Source: an uncultured Clostridia bacterium
Lineage (GTDB): Bacteria; Bacillota; Clostridia; Lachnospirales; UBA5962
DNA: 64,000 nt
Assembly: GCA_946481295.1 (NCBI GenBank)
Contig: CAMLLW010000006.1
Span: 1-64,000, forward strand
Direction of reading: 5' to 3'
In this document: positions 11,410 to 18,616 of the stretch, piece by piece
Numbering within the stretch: the stretch's first letter is position 1
Layout: every line of letters begins with the position of its first letter
Program-made: the position numbers and the translations under genes
The notes under the pieces: model-generated
Databases searched by the model: none
Seen by the model: the letters and a program-made list of their open reading frames with translations, nothing else
Told to the model about the DNA's origin: nothing

Positions 11410-11520
11410 AAATTAACAATAAAATAATTTTATAAATATGTTGAATTAAAGTTAAAAACATGATATACTTTAATTATAAAATAAATCATCATTTTTCATT
11501 AAATAAATATATGTTTAATA

Positions 11521-11549
11521 AGTTTAACACTTTGCCTATAGCCTGTCAA
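11521..11549 (-). promoter_or_regulatory. Promoter candidate for rpoB-rpoC
   Basis: TTGACA (11549-11544), a 17-base spacer and TAAACT (11526-11521) form a good vegetative promoter just downstream of the rplL terminator. It would give rpoBC its own transcript with a leader of about 265 bases. Confidence 0.6.
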
Positions 11550-11567
11550 GGGCTTTTTTTATGTGAT

Positions 11568-11602
11568 AAAAAAGATACATCTTACTTAAATGTATCTTTT
11601 TT
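11568..11602 (-). terminator. Terminator after rplL
   Basis: AAAAAAGATACAT and ATGTATCTTTTTT form a 13-bp stem with flanking A and T runs, directly after the rplL stop. It separates rplJ-rplL from rpoBC and is symmetrical enough to work in both directions. Confidence 0.85.
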
Positions 11603-11605
11603 TAA

Positions 11606-11983
11606 TTACTTAAGAGTTACTTTAGCTCCAACTTCTTCAAGTTTAGCTTTAATGCTATCAGCTTCTTCTTTAGCAACTGCTTCTTTAATCATTTTAGGTG
11701 CTCCATCAACTAATTCTTTTGATTCTTTGATACCTAAACCTGTGATTTCTCTAACTGCTTTTATAACTTTCATTTTGTCAGAACCAACTTCTGTTAATTC
11801 AACATCAAATTCAGTTTTTTCTTCAGCTGCATCTCCACCAGCTACACCAGCTGCTGCTACAACCATACCAGCTGCTGCAGAAACACCAAATTCTTCCTCT
11901 GCTTTTTTTACTAAATCATTTAATTCTAATACTGTAAGTTCTTTAACAGCATCAATAATTTCATCAATTGTTAACTTTGCCAT
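11606..11983 (-). CDS. rplL: 50S ribosomal protein L7/L12
   Basis: The multicopy stalk protein that recruits translation GTPases. The 125 residues comprise an N-terminal dimerisation domain ([20 protein letters not shown]), an Ala/Gly-rich hinge at about residues 35-55 and a C-terminal factor-binding domain ending GAKVTLK, with the conserved [16 protein letters not shown]. The ATG follows GGAGGTAACATATA. It lies 46 bases after rplJ in the L10-L12 operon and is followed by a strong terminator. Confidence 0.98.
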   Translation of the reverse strand: MAKLTIDEIIDAVKELTVLELNDLVKKAEEEFGVSAAAGMVVAAAGVAGGDAAEEKTEFDVELTEVGSDKMKVIKAVREITGLGIKESKELVDGAPKMIKEAVAKEEADSIKAKLEEVGAKVTLK

Positions 11984-12029
11984 TATATGTTACCTCCATA
12001 TTTTTTTATTTATATTTTATATAATTCTA

Positions 12030-12539
12030 TTAAGCTTCTGCGTTTTCTTTGCTTTTGTCTTCTGCAATAGCATTAATAACTCTTGCAAAAGATGATAAAG
12101 GTGATTTGAAAGATCCAAGAAGTTTTGAAAGTAATTCTTCTTTTGCAGGAATATTTGCAATTGCTTTAATACCTTCAGCATCATAAACTATATTTTCTAT
12201 AACTCCTGCTTTAAATTCCATGTTAGGTATGTTTTTATTTTCTTTAGAAATAATTCTAGCTGCAGCAGTAGAATCTTCATAAGAAATAGCAAAAGCACTA
12301 GGTCCAGATAAATACTCAGATAATCCTTCGAATTTAGTACCTTTAACTGCAAAATTCATCATAGTATTTTTATATACTTTATAATCTATACCAGCTTCAC
12401 GAAATTTTTTACGTAATTCTGTGTCTTGTTCTACAGTAACACCTCTAGCATCTATCATTACTACAGAAACAGCTTTATCAAGCTTTTCTTTAATTTCATT
12501 AACGATAACTTGTTTTTGTTCTACCTTTGGCATTTTCAC
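12030..12539 (-). CDS. rplJ: 50S ribosomal protein L10
   Basis: The stalk-base protein that anchors L7/L12 dimers to 23S rRNA and, with them, represses its own operon. At 169 residues it has normal length, with the conserved RNA-binding N-terminus (GVTVEQDTELRKKFREAGID, then YKVYKNTM) and a C-terminal helix that carries L12. The ATG at 12539 follows AAGGAGGTGTGAAA. A typical L10 leader and a dedicated promoter lie upstream, so rplJ-rplL can be expressed separately from rplK-rplA. Confidence 0.98.
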   Translation of the reverse strand: MKMPKVEQKQVIVNEIKEKLDKAVSVVMIDARGVTVEQDTELRKKFREAGIDYKVYKNTMMNFAVKGTKFEGLSEYLSGPSAFAISYEDSTAAARIISKENKNIPNMEFKAGVIENIVYDAEGIKAIANIPAKEELLSKLLGSFKSPLSSFARVINAIAEDKSKENAEA

Positions 12540-12562
12540 ACCTCCTTAGTTAAAAATTATTA

Positions 12563-12667
12563 AAAAACCCCTCTGACCGTAGACATGGACAGAGAGGTTG
12601 AAATCCAAACGAATATCCTCGGTAGGTTGATTTACGTTACGCTAAATGCACCTACTGTCTACGGCCT
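12563..12667 (-). ncRNA. Ribosomal protein L10 leader
   Basis: A relatively GC-rich leader precedes rplJ. The CCGTAGACA segment near its 5' end (12664-12656) is complementary to TGTCTACGG (12585-12577). The latter sits in the loop of a terminator-like hairpin (AACCTCTCTGTCC paired with GGTCAGAGGGGTT, then TTTTTT). The two foldings are mutually exclusive, as expected for the Firmicutes L10 leader family, in which L10-L12 binding controls attenuation. The class was recognised by layout and sequence, not by a covariance search. Confidence 0.88.
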
Positions 12668-12683
12668 ATAAATTAACTTTTAA

Positions 12684-12712
12684 AGTATACTATATATAAG
12701 TTAATTTGTCAA
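12684..12712 (-). promoter_or_regulatory. Promoter for rplJ-rplL
   Basis: TTGACA (12712-12707), a 17-base spacer and TATACT (12689-12684) lie between the rplA stop and the L10 leader, placing the start point at the leader's 5' end. This is a near-consensus vegetative promoter. Confidence 0.8.
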
Positions 12713-12717
12713 TTTAT

Positions 12718-13413
12718 TTATTCACTAATTTTAGCAGCATTTACTTTTACACCAGGTCCCATTGTTGTAGATAATACAACACTTTTTAAATATTGACCTT
12801 TTGATGCTGCTGGTCTTGCTTTTATAACTGCACTCATTAAAGTTTGGAAGTTTTCTAATAACTTTTCATTTCCGAAAGAAACTTTTCCAATTGGTACATG
12901 AATAATATTAGTTTTGTCTAAACGGTATTCTATTTTACCAGCTTTGATTTCTTCAACAGCTTTTTTTACATCCATAGATACTGTACCTGCTTTTGGATTA
13001 GGCATAAGACCTTTAGGTCCTAAAACTCTACCTATACGACCAACTAATCCCATCATGTCTGGAGTTGCTACTACAACATCAAAATCAAACCAATTTTCAT
13101 TTTGAATTTTTGAAACTAATTCTTCTGCACCAACAAAATCTGCACCAGCTTGTTCAGCTTCTGTTGCTTTATCTCCTTTTGCAAAAACTAAAACACGAAC
13201 TTTTTTACCTGTACCATGTGGAAGTACTACAGCACCTCTTACTTGTTGATCAGCGTGTCTACCGTCAACACCCAAACGAATGTGTGCTTCTACTGTTTCA
13301 TCAAATTTTGCAACTGATGTTTTTTGAACTAGGTCTATAGCCTCATTTGAATCATAAAACTCACTACGATTTATGAGTTTTTCTTTTTCAAGATATTTTT
13401 TTCCTCTTTTCAT
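12718..13413 (-). CDS. rplA: 50S ribosomal protein L1
   Basis: L1 forms the mobile stalk that helps eject deacylated tRNA from the E site and represses translation of its own operon. The 231 residues are normal. Conserved features include [20 protein letters not shown] and [19 protein letters not shown], then the C-terminal MGPGVKVN. The ATG follows AAGGAGGAACAGTAA. It lies 74 bases after rplK, and that gap contains an L1-site-like element. Confidence 0.98.
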   Translation of the reverse strand: MKRGKKYLEKEKLINRSEFYDSNEAIDLVQKTSVAKFDETVEAHIRLGVDGRHADQQVRGAVVLPHGTGKKVRVLVFAKGDKATEAEQAGADFVGAEELVSKIQNENWFDFDVVVATPDMMGLVGRIGRVLGPKGLMPNPKAGTVSMDVKKAVEEIKAGKIEYRLDKTNIIHVPIGKVSFGNEKLLENFQTLMSAVIKARPAASKGQYLKSVVLSTTMGPGVKVNAAKISE

Positions 13414-13428
13414 TTACTGTTCCTCCTT

Positions 13429-13459
13429 ATGTGGTATTATCGGGAGATATCCCTCCCAC
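13429..13459 (-). promoter_or_regulatory. L1-type autoregulatory site before rplA
   Basis: On the minus strand GTGGGAGGGA and a distal TACCACAT bracket a short stem (GGGA/TCCC), ending just before the rplA ribosome binding site. The layout matches the L1 binding site in L11-L1 operon leaders, which mimics the L1 site on 23S rRNA. A near-copy precedes rplK. Confidence 0.65.
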
Positions 13460-13487
13460 TATTTTAATATTTTAAATTAATAAAATA

Positions 13488-13913
13488 TTAATCTTCAACT
13501 ACAATTCCCATACTTCTTGCTGTACCAGCAATCATACTTGTTGCTGCTTCTATAGTTGCTGCATTTAAATCTTGCATTTTTTGTTCTGCTATCTTTCTAA
13601 CTTCATCTCTAGAAATTGTAGCTACTTTTGTTTTATTTGGAACACCTGAACCTGATTCTATTTTGCAAGCTTTTTTTAGAAGAACAGCTGCAGGTGGAGT
13701 TTTTGTAACAAATGTAAAACTTTTATCTTGGTATACTGTAATTACTACAGGTATTACCAAACCAGCTTGACTTTGTGTTCTTTCATTAAATTCTTTACAA
13801 AAGCCCATTATATTAACACCATGTTGTCCTAAAGCTGGACCAACTGGTGGAGCAGGATTTGCTTTTCCTGCTGGAATTTGTAATTTTATATAACCTGATA
13901 CTTTCTTTGCCAT
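13488..13913 (-). CDS. rplK: 50S ribosomal protein L11
   Basis: L11 binds the GTPase-associated region of 23S rRNA. The 141 residues include the proline-rich N-terminus ([20 protein letters not shown]), the [15 protein letters not shown] segment and the C-terminal RNA-binding domain ending [12 protein letters not shown]. The ATG at 13913 follows AGGAGGTGCCACG. It is the substrate of PrmA, encoded at about 25 kb here. It lies downstream of nusG with an L1-type site in its leader. Confidence 0.98.
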   Translation of the reverse strand: MAKKVSGYIKLQIPAGKANPAPPVGPALGQHGVNIMGFCKEFNERTQSQAGLVIPVVITVYQDKSFTFVTKTPPAAVLLKKACKIESGSGVPNKTKVATISRDEVRKIAEQKMQDLNAATIEAATSMIAGTARSMGIVVED

Positions 13914-13931
13914 CGTGGCACCTCCTAAATA

Positions 13932-13962
13932 ATGTGGTATTTAACGGGATTTTCCCTCCCAC
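13932..13962 (-). promoter_or_regulatory. L1-type autoregulatory site before rplK
   Basis: This 31-base element shares GTGGGAGGGA and TACCACAT ends with the site before rplA and has an internal GGGA/TCCC pairing. It directly follows a small GTGC-TTTT-GCAC hairpin and sits just before the rplK ribosome binding site. Repression by L1 is expected from family knowledge. Confidence 0.65.
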
Positions 13963-13989
13963 GTGCAAAAGCACATTTTCATTAGTATT

Positions 13990-14511
13990 TTAAACTAATT
14001 TTACAACTTGAGAAAAGTCTAATTCTACAGGTGTTTCTCTTCCGAAAACAGATAACATAACTATAACCGCATGTCTACTAGACTGTATTTCTTTTATAAC
14101 ACCTATAGAATCTTCAAATGGTCCTTCTATAACTCTTACACTATCACCAAGGTTTAAATCTATTTCTTCTTTAAGTAGTTTTATACCCATATTTTCTATT
14201 TCTTCTTCTGTTAATGGTACTGGTTTAGAGCCTGGACCAACAAAGCTTGTTACTCCTCTTGTATTACGAACAACATACCAAGTATCATCATTCATTATCA
14301 TTTTCAAGATTACATAACCCGGAAAAACTTTTCTTCTAATATTTTTTTTCTGACCATTCTTTACTTCAACTGTATCTTGCATAGGTACAATGACTTCAAA
14401 AATTTGATCTTCCATTCCGTGATTTGCTACTATTTTTTCAATATTAGCTTTTACTTTATTTTCGTATCCAGAATAAGTATGAACTACATACCACTGTGGT
14501 TCGTAAGACAT
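13990..14511 (-). CDS. nusG: Transcription termination/antitermination factor NusG
   Basis: NusG binds the polymerase clamp to modulate pausing and contacts Rho or ribosomes. The 173 residues carry an NGN domain (PQWYVVHTYSGYENKVKANI, then FPGYVILKM) and a C-terminal KOW domain (DSVRVIEGPFEDSIGVIKEI). The ATG at 14511 follows GTAGAGGATGATAAT. It lies 21 bases after secE in the usual secE-nusG-rplK order. Confidence 0.98.
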   Translation of the reverse strand: MSYEPQWYVVHTYSGYENKVKANIEKIVANHGMEDQIFEVIVPMQDTVEVKNGQKKNIRRKVFPGYVILKMIMNDDTWYVVRNTRGVTSFVGPGSKPVPLTEEEIENMGIKLLKEEIDLNLGDSVRVIEGPFEDSIGVIKEIQSSRHAVIVMLSVFGRETPVELDFSQVVKLV

Positions 14512-14532
14512 ATTATCATCCTCTACTAAAAA

Positions 14533-14751
14533 TTATCCTACCAACCCTGCAAGAATTTCGACTACTTTATTTAAACCAAAATCCATACAGAATATTATAA
14601 CAAAAAACATCATACATATAACAATTACTGATACTGTTTGTTTTCCTAATTCTTGTCTATTAGGCCAAGTAATTTTAGAAAATTCTGCTCTGCAATCTTT
14701 AAATATATTACTAGAGGCTTTTTTTTCTTTCTCGTTTGGGTTAGCTTCCAT
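14533..14751 (-). CDS. secE: Preprotein translocase subunit SecE
   Basis: The small essential subunit of the SecYEG channel. Its 72 residues carry a lysine-rich cytoplasmic start, the conserved FKDCRAEFSKITWPNRQELG amphipathic region and one membrane helix (VIVICMMFFVIIFCMDFGL). I use ATG at 14751, six bases after AAGGAGGAT; an upstream in-frame TTG at 14772 would put the binding site inside the gene. It sits between rpmG and nusG. Confidence 0.95.
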   Translation of the reverse strand: MEANPNEKEKKASSNIFKDCRAEFSKITWPNRQELGKQTVSVIVICMMFFVIIFCMDFGLNKVVEILAGLVG

Positions 14752-14781
14752 AGTGTTATCCTCCTTACGCAAACTAATTAA

Positions 14782-14931
14782 TTATTTAGTTTCTTTATGG
14801 AGTGTTCGTGCATTACAATATCTGCAGAATTTTTTAGTTTCCATCCTATCTGGATGAGCTTTTTTATCTTTAGTAGTAGAATAATTTCTTTGTTTGCATT
14901 CAGTACACTCTAAAGTTATTTTTGTTCTCAA
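14782..14931 (-). CDS. rpmG: 50S ribosomal protein L33
   Basis: A 49-residue zinc-ribbon ribosomal protein. It begins [20 protein letters not shown] and carries two CxxC pairs (CTEC and CRYC), so it is the zinc-binding form, and it ends LHKETK. The start is TTG at 14931 preceded by GAGGTGG, which gives exactly the family N-terminus. It is the first gene of the rpmG-secE-nusG-rplK-rplA unit. No tRNA lies between it and secE. Confidence 0.95.
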   Translation of the reverse strand: MRTKITLECTECKQRNYSTTKDKKAHPDRMETKKFCRYCNARTLHKETK

Positions 14932-15019
14932 AACTTCCACCTCGCTTGAAAATTAATTTAGCTCCCTTACCTATTTTATGTAAAAATAGGCATAAAAAAA
15001 AGACTTGCATCTTTTCAAC

Positions 15020-15048
15020 ATATTATCATATAAAATATATTGTGTCAA
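15020..15048 (-). promoter_or_regulatory. Promoter for rpmG-secE-nusG-rplK-rplA
   Basis: TTGACA (15048-15043), a 17-base spacer and TAATAT (15025-15020) form a near-perfect vegetative promoter about 90 bases before rpmG. The leader between contains a small CCTATTTT/AAAATAGG stem-loop. Confidence 0.8.
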
Positions 15049-15083
15049 TTAATTTTAATTATTATAAATTAACTACACCCTAC

Positions 15084-15575
15084 TTATTTATTATGTTTTT
15101 TAGTATTTGTCTTATTCTTATTATATTGTTTTAATATATAACTTCTAGATACATTATTTAAAGTTACCTTTGTTTTAGATTTAGTATAATTTATAAAAGG
15201 ATTTAATCTATCTTTTATTATATTTTTATTTCTTTTCTCAAAATCTCTTATTTGATTATCTAGATTAGTAGCTATATTTATTTCATTTTGAAGATCTTTT
15301 AATAAATATTTATAAGAATTAATATTAATATTAAACTCATCTTCTATTTCCTCGAAAATTTTTTTAAAAATTTCATCATTTTCAATTATAATTTTAATAT
15401 CTTTTTCTTTTTCTTCACTTATTTTTATAAATGAGTTTTTAATTGCACTGTAATCTGCACTGCTTTTTAATAAATCATATTGTTTTTTTGTTTTTTCATA
15501 TAAATTTGTTAAACAAAAATTTTTTTCTTTTAATATTTCTAATAATTTTTCTAACTTAAATTTAAATTCATCCAT
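15084..15575 (-). CDS. Hypothetical helical, highly charged protein
   Basis: A 163-residue, almost wholly helical and probably coiled-coil protein rich in Lys, Glu, Asn and Ile, with no signal peptide or membrane helix. It begins MDEFKFKLEKLLEILKEKN and ends in a basic tail (NKNKTNTKKHNK). The overall look (paired helices, LLEILKEKN near the start) recalls FlgN-type export chaperones, but no flagellar gene is nearby and the resemblance is weak. The ATG at 15575 follows AAAGGATAAAATTT. It stands alone between the rpmG promoter and the next hypothetical gene. Confidence 0.65.
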   Translation of the reverse strand: MDEFKFKLEKLLEILKEKNFCLTNLYEKTKKQYDLLKSSADYSAIKNSFIKISEEKEKDIKIIIENDEIFKKIFEEIEDEFNININSYKYLLKDLQNEINIATNLDNQIRDFEKRNKNIIKDRLNPFINYTKSKTKVTLNNVSRSYILKQYNKNKTNTKKHNK

Positions 15576-15763
15576 AAATTTTATCCTTTATTTGTAAATA
15601 TTAATTTAAAGATTATTAAAAATTTTTATTTTGTAGATTTTAATATTAATAAAACTCATTACATAATATTTTTTAAAATCATAATTAGTGATAATACTTA
15701 TTATATGTAAATAAAAATTAAAAATAAAACATATTAATTAAAATAATGTTTTATAAATTAATT

Positions 15764-16162
15764 TTATTCATATTCTGATTTTAAATCTTTTATTTCAGAA
15801 AAAACTTCTTCTAATTCTTCTTTATGTTTACTACAAATAGATTTTAATTTGTTTTCCATTATTTCTTTATTTTCATTAAATTTTAAAATTACTTCCCATA
15901 TAGGATCAAAAGTATCTTCTTCTTCTTTTACAGATATGACATCATCATAAATTTCTGTATCATAGTAATCTAAAATAGCATTATATTCCCAATCTTCAAT
16001 TTCTTTATCTACTGTTAATTTTAAATGAATATATATACCTGTATCTTCTTTTGTAGCATAAACGCTATAAATTAAATTATTATTTTCTATTTCATAACTT
16101 TCTAATTCTGAATCTAAAAAGCCTGTTTTATTATCTTTAATCATTATAACTACTTCTTCCAA
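15764..16162 (-). CDS. Hypothetical acidic protein (possibly DUF6762-like)
   Basis: A 132-residue acidic, soluble protein: a beta-rich first half (YEIENNNLIYSVYATKEDTG, then EDWEYNAILDYYDTEIYDD) and a helical, charged C-terminus ending KDLKSEYE. The start is TTG at 16162, about ten bases after AAGGAGG. I recall similar short clostridial proteins grouped as DUF6762, but that assignment is from memory and tentative. Function unknown. Confidence 0.65.
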   Translation of the reverse strand: MEEVVIMIKDNKTGFLDSELESYEIENNNLIYSVYATKEDTGIYIHLKLTVDKEIEDWEYNAILDYYDTEIYDDVISVKEEEDTFDPIWEVILKFNENKEIMENKLKSICSKHKEELEEVFSEIKDLKSEYE

Positions 16163-16245
16163 TTAATTATAACCTCCTTATAATCAATATTATAATATTT
16201 TTTATTTCTATGTGCAATAATATGTATACTTAACTTTTATTACAT

Positions 16246-16285
16246 AATAAATAAAAGTATGATTAAATTTCATACTCTTATTTAT
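16246..16285 (-). terminator. Terminator after the 41-codon ORF
   Basis: AGTATG, a nine-base loop and CATACT are followed on the minus strand by TTTTATTT. This is a short rho-independent terminator beginning at the stop of the small ORF. Confidence 0.6.
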
Positions 16286-16287
16286 AT

Positions 16288-16413
16288 CTATTTATTTTTA
16301 TCCGTAAATCCACTACCTGTATCTAAATAACTATTTAAACGGTCTTTATTTTCTGTATCTTTTATATTAGAATTATCTTTATCTTTATAATTATCTTTTT
16401 TAGAATATGTCAT
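16288..16413 (-). CDS. Small hydrophilic hypothetical protein, 41 residues
   Basis: A short ORF begins with ATG at 16413 after a perfect TAAGGAGG and ends at TAG just before a terminator hairpin, a gene-like arrangement despite its size. The product is hydrophilic: MTYSKKDNYKDKDNS, then a Lys/Asn/Asp-rich middle, and the end DTGSGFTDKNK. It has no membrane helix, cysteine or recognisable domain. It is divergent from the copper-chaperone gene. Function unknown. Confidence 0.65.
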   Translation of the reverse strand: MTYSKKDNYKDKDNSNIKDTENKDRLNSYLDTGSGFTDKNK

Positions 16414-16536
16414 TAAATTACCTCCTTATATATAATTTATAAAATTATTATTATCTAAAATAAAATTAAATATGTAATTTTTTTTAAATGTTGCTATAAT
16501 AATATTAATTATTATTAATTTGATGGAGGTAATATT

Positions 16537-16752
16537 ATGAAATATCAAATTTTAATTAATGGTATGTCATGTGAACACTGTTCAAGTTCTGTTAAAGAAT
16601 CTTTATTAAAAATAAACGGTATTACAAATGTTACAGTAGATTTAAAAAATAAAAATGCAATTATTGATTCTAATTTAGAAATAAATTCTAATGAAATTAA
16701 AGACTCTATTGAAGATATAGGTTTTGAATTTGTAGATATAAAGACTCTATAA
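16537..16752 (+). CDS. Heavy-metal-associated domain protein, CopZ-like copper chaperone
   Basis: A 71-residue single-domain HMA protein with the metal-binding motif GMSCEHC at residues 9-15 and the expected beta-alpha-beta-beta-alpha-beta pattern. Family members carry Cu(I) to P-type ATPases such as CopA. No ATPase or CsoR repressor gene is in the window, so the partner is unknown. The ATG follows GATGGAGGTAATATT. It is one of the few plus-strand genes and ends in a long hairpin shared with ylmH. Confidence 0.88.
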   Translation: MKYQILINGMSCEHCSSSVKESLLKINGITNVTVDLKNKNAIIDSNLEINSNEIKDSIEDIGFEFVDIKTL

Positions 16753-16789
16753 AAAAGATGGATTAAACCATCTTTTTTATAGAGTCTTT
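16740..16789. terminator. Bidirectional terminator between copZ-like gene and ylmH
   Basis: A perfect 22-bp inverted repeat with a six-base ATTAAA loop spans the convergent ends of the two genes. Its arms run from AAAGACTCTAT to AAAGATGG and back. Both flanks have A/T runs, and the last codons of each gene lie inside the stem. Confidence 0.9.
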
Positions 16790-17577
16790 TTTAAATTAAC
16801 TATAAATTTATCTAATTTAAGACTTTGAATATTTTGGATTGTAATTCTTCCAAAACCACGTAAAGTTATTACATCTTGTATATTTACATTGTAATTTATA
16901 TTAGATATAGATTTCCAATTTATAAATACCTTTTTTCCCTTTATTAAATCTACAGCTTTACTTCTAGATAAATTAAAACTTTTACTAATAATATTATCTA
17001 ATCGTAATGAAGTCACATTTATAGATTTTTCTACAAATTCCTCTAATGGTATAAATATATTATCAGTTGATATAATATTTGCATTAGTTTTTATATTAGA
17101 TACTTTTTTTAGATTAAAACATATAAAATCTGCAATATCACTATCTACAAAAATTATTGCTCTCTCATTAAAAATTATTATATCCCCTATTTTTATTCTA
17201 TCTATACCTAATCCTAATATGGCTCCTAAAATTTCTCTATGGTTAACTTTGCAAAATTTAGAATTAAAATTAATTTCAACAGCACTTATAGGAAAATCTT
17301 GATCTTCTAAATTTAAATAATCTAAATAAAATCCAAATTTTTTTCTTTCAGTATTTTCTAAACCACCAAAAAGTCTAATGTTAATATCAAAATTATCTTT
17401 TATAATATTATAAAATAAAACTTGTTTTCTCGTATCCAAAAATCCAGAAAAAGTAACTATATGATTTTTTTGAGTCAAAAATACTTGATCTAAAACTTTT
17501 GAAAAAGCTAATCTCTCATCTGAATCTGTTATTTTATTTAACATTTTTTGTTTAAATTCTTTATTTTCTTTATGCAT
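16777..17577 (-). CDS. ylmH: YlmH, S4-domain RNA-binding protein
   Basis: A 266-residue protein of the YlmH family, encoded in the division cluster of many Firmicutes; homologues bind ribosomes and have been linked to ribosome rescue. The C-terminus is a clear S4 domain (SLRLDNIISKSFNLSRSKAV, then DLIKGKKVFINW), following an N-terminal family domain. The ATG at 17577 has no good ribosome binding site but lies just after the YggT stop, so coupling is likely. DivIVA, often next in this cluster, is absent. Confidence 0.9.
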   Translation of the reverse strand: MHKENKEFKQKMLNKITDSDERLAFSKVLDQVFLTQKNHIVTFSGFLDTRKQVLFYNIIKDNFDINIRLFGGLENTERKKFGFYLDYLNLEDQDFPISAVEINFNSKFCKVNHREILGAILGLGIDRIKIGDIIIFNERAIIFVDSDIADFICFNLKKVSNIKTNANIISTDNIFIPLEEFVEKSINVTSLRLDNIISKSFNLSRSKAVDLIKGKKVFINWKSISNINYNVNIQDVITLRGFGRITIQNIQSLKLDKFIVNLKKTL

Positions 17578-17583
17578 AAATAA

Positions 17584-17886
17584 TTAAACACTTTGTATTA
17601 TTAATATTAAAATTCTGCATATTGCTTCTACTAATAAAATAGCAAAAATAGGTGAAAAGTCTATCATCATTCCAGATGAACCACCAAGAGGTGACCTAGA
17701 TAAAATATTTCTTACTGGAGCAAGAATAGGCTCTGTCAAATTATAAATAATACTATATATAATTCCATCCCTTATTATTGGAAACCATGATAAAAGCGCT
17801 CTTATAAAAACAAGAAATACAAATATTTTATTAAAAATTTGAACACAATATATTAAAAAAATTTTAACTCCTATAGACATACCCAC
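17584..17886 (-). CDS. YggT family membrane protein
   Basis: A 100-residue protein with two hydrophobic segments flanking the conserved VFLVFIRALLSWFP and the LTEPILAPVRNILSRSPLGG-type loop, ending in a membrane helix. YggT/YlmG proteins are linked to division or osmotic tolerance; the precise role is unsettled. The GTG start at 17886 is four bases after the sepF stop and 12 after a GGAGGA inside sepF; ATG at 17880 is the alternative. Confidence 0.92.
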   Translation of the reverse strand: MGMSIGVKIFLIYCVQIFNKIFVFLVFIRALLSWFPIIRDGIIYSIIYNLTEPILAPVRNILSRSPLGGSSGMMIDFSPIFAILLVEAICRILILIIQSV

Positions 17887-17889
17887 GGC

Positions 17890-18432
17890 TTATCTAAATC
17901 CTCCACTTACCCAAGATAATTCTATACCACTTGCTTTTAATTCTTGGCTTATTTCTTCATTTATACTACCAGAAATATCTACTCCATTTGGTGTTATAAT
18001 AAACATATCATTAGATAATCTTCTTATATTTCCATCTAATGCATCTACAGATCCACTTAAAAAATCTGCAATTCTTTGAGCCATAGCAGCTTCAACACCA
18101 TCTAAATTTACTATAGAAATTATTTTTTCTTTAGTATTTTCTATGACTGTTCTTGAATCTTCTATGTTTTTTGGTAAGCAAATATTTACTTCTACTCTTT
18201 TATGAAGGTCTATAACATTAGAACTATTACTTCTATAAGAATTTAATGGTATTGCTGTTGATAATTTTGAATTTCTATCTGAATTTAATCTTTCAAACTT
18301 ATCATTGTTTCTAGAATAATTTTCGATATTATTATCATTTTCTAGATAATTTTCATCTTCGAATTCTTCATCTTCATCATCAATATCAACACCTAAAAAT
18401 AAATCCTTCATTTTGTTAAACAACTCAGCCAT
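17890..18432 (-). CDS. sepF: Cell division protein SepF
   Basis: SepF tethers FtsZ filaments to the membrane and shapes the septum. The 180 residues comprise an N-terminal amphipathic membrane-targeting helix (MAELFNKMKDLFLG), an acidic, Asn-rich linker of about 60 residues and the C-terminal SepF domain (VIDLHKRVEVNICLPKNIED, then VNLDGVEAAMAQRIADFLSG). The ATG at 18432 follows AGGAGGAATGATT. It heads sepF-yggT-ylmH; the usual neighbour yggS is missing. Confidence 0.97.
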   Translation of the reverse strand: MAELFNKMKDLFLGVDIDDEDEEFEDENYLENDNNIENYSRNNDKFERLNSDRNSKLSTAIPLNSYRSNSSNVIDLHKRVEVNICLPKNIEDSRTVIENTKEKIISIVNLDGVEAAMAQRIADFLSGSVDALDGNIRRLSNDMFIITPNGVDISGSINEEISQELKASGIELSWVSGGFR

Positions 18433-18491
18433 TAATCATTCCTCCTATGTACATTTTAAATTTATCTTTTTGGTTCCAAATTTTACATAAT

Positions 18492-18519
18492 TTACCATGT
18501 CATTCACCTATTACCATGT
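18492..18519. repeat. Direct repeat in the sepF leader
   Basis: TTACCATGT occurs twice, 19 bases apart (18492 and 18511), just downstream of the sepF -10 box. The spacing is roughly two helical turns, so it could be an operator. No known regulator site was recognised. Confidence 0.45.
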
Positions 18520-18524
18520 AATTT

Positions 18525-18553
18525 ATTATCGACTGTTTTATTACATTTGTCAA
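18525..18553 (-). promoter_or_regulatory. Promoter candidate for sepF-yggT-ylmH
   Basis: TTGACA (18553-18548), a 17-base spacer and GATAAT (18530-18525) lie about 95 bases before sepF. Confidence 0.7.
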
Positions 18554-18616
18554 TAATTTTTATGCTAACTTCCAAAATATTTCAGTGAAATATAATTTTT
18601 ATTATTTACTATAAAG

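Noticed and set aside
11460-12095. Plus-strand 211-codon ORF over rplL and rplJ
   Set aside because: It is antisense to two certain ribosomal protein genes and has no binding site or domain.
14752-14781. tRNA gene between rpmG and secE
   Set aside because: Some bacteria have a tRNA there, but only about 30 bases separate the genes.
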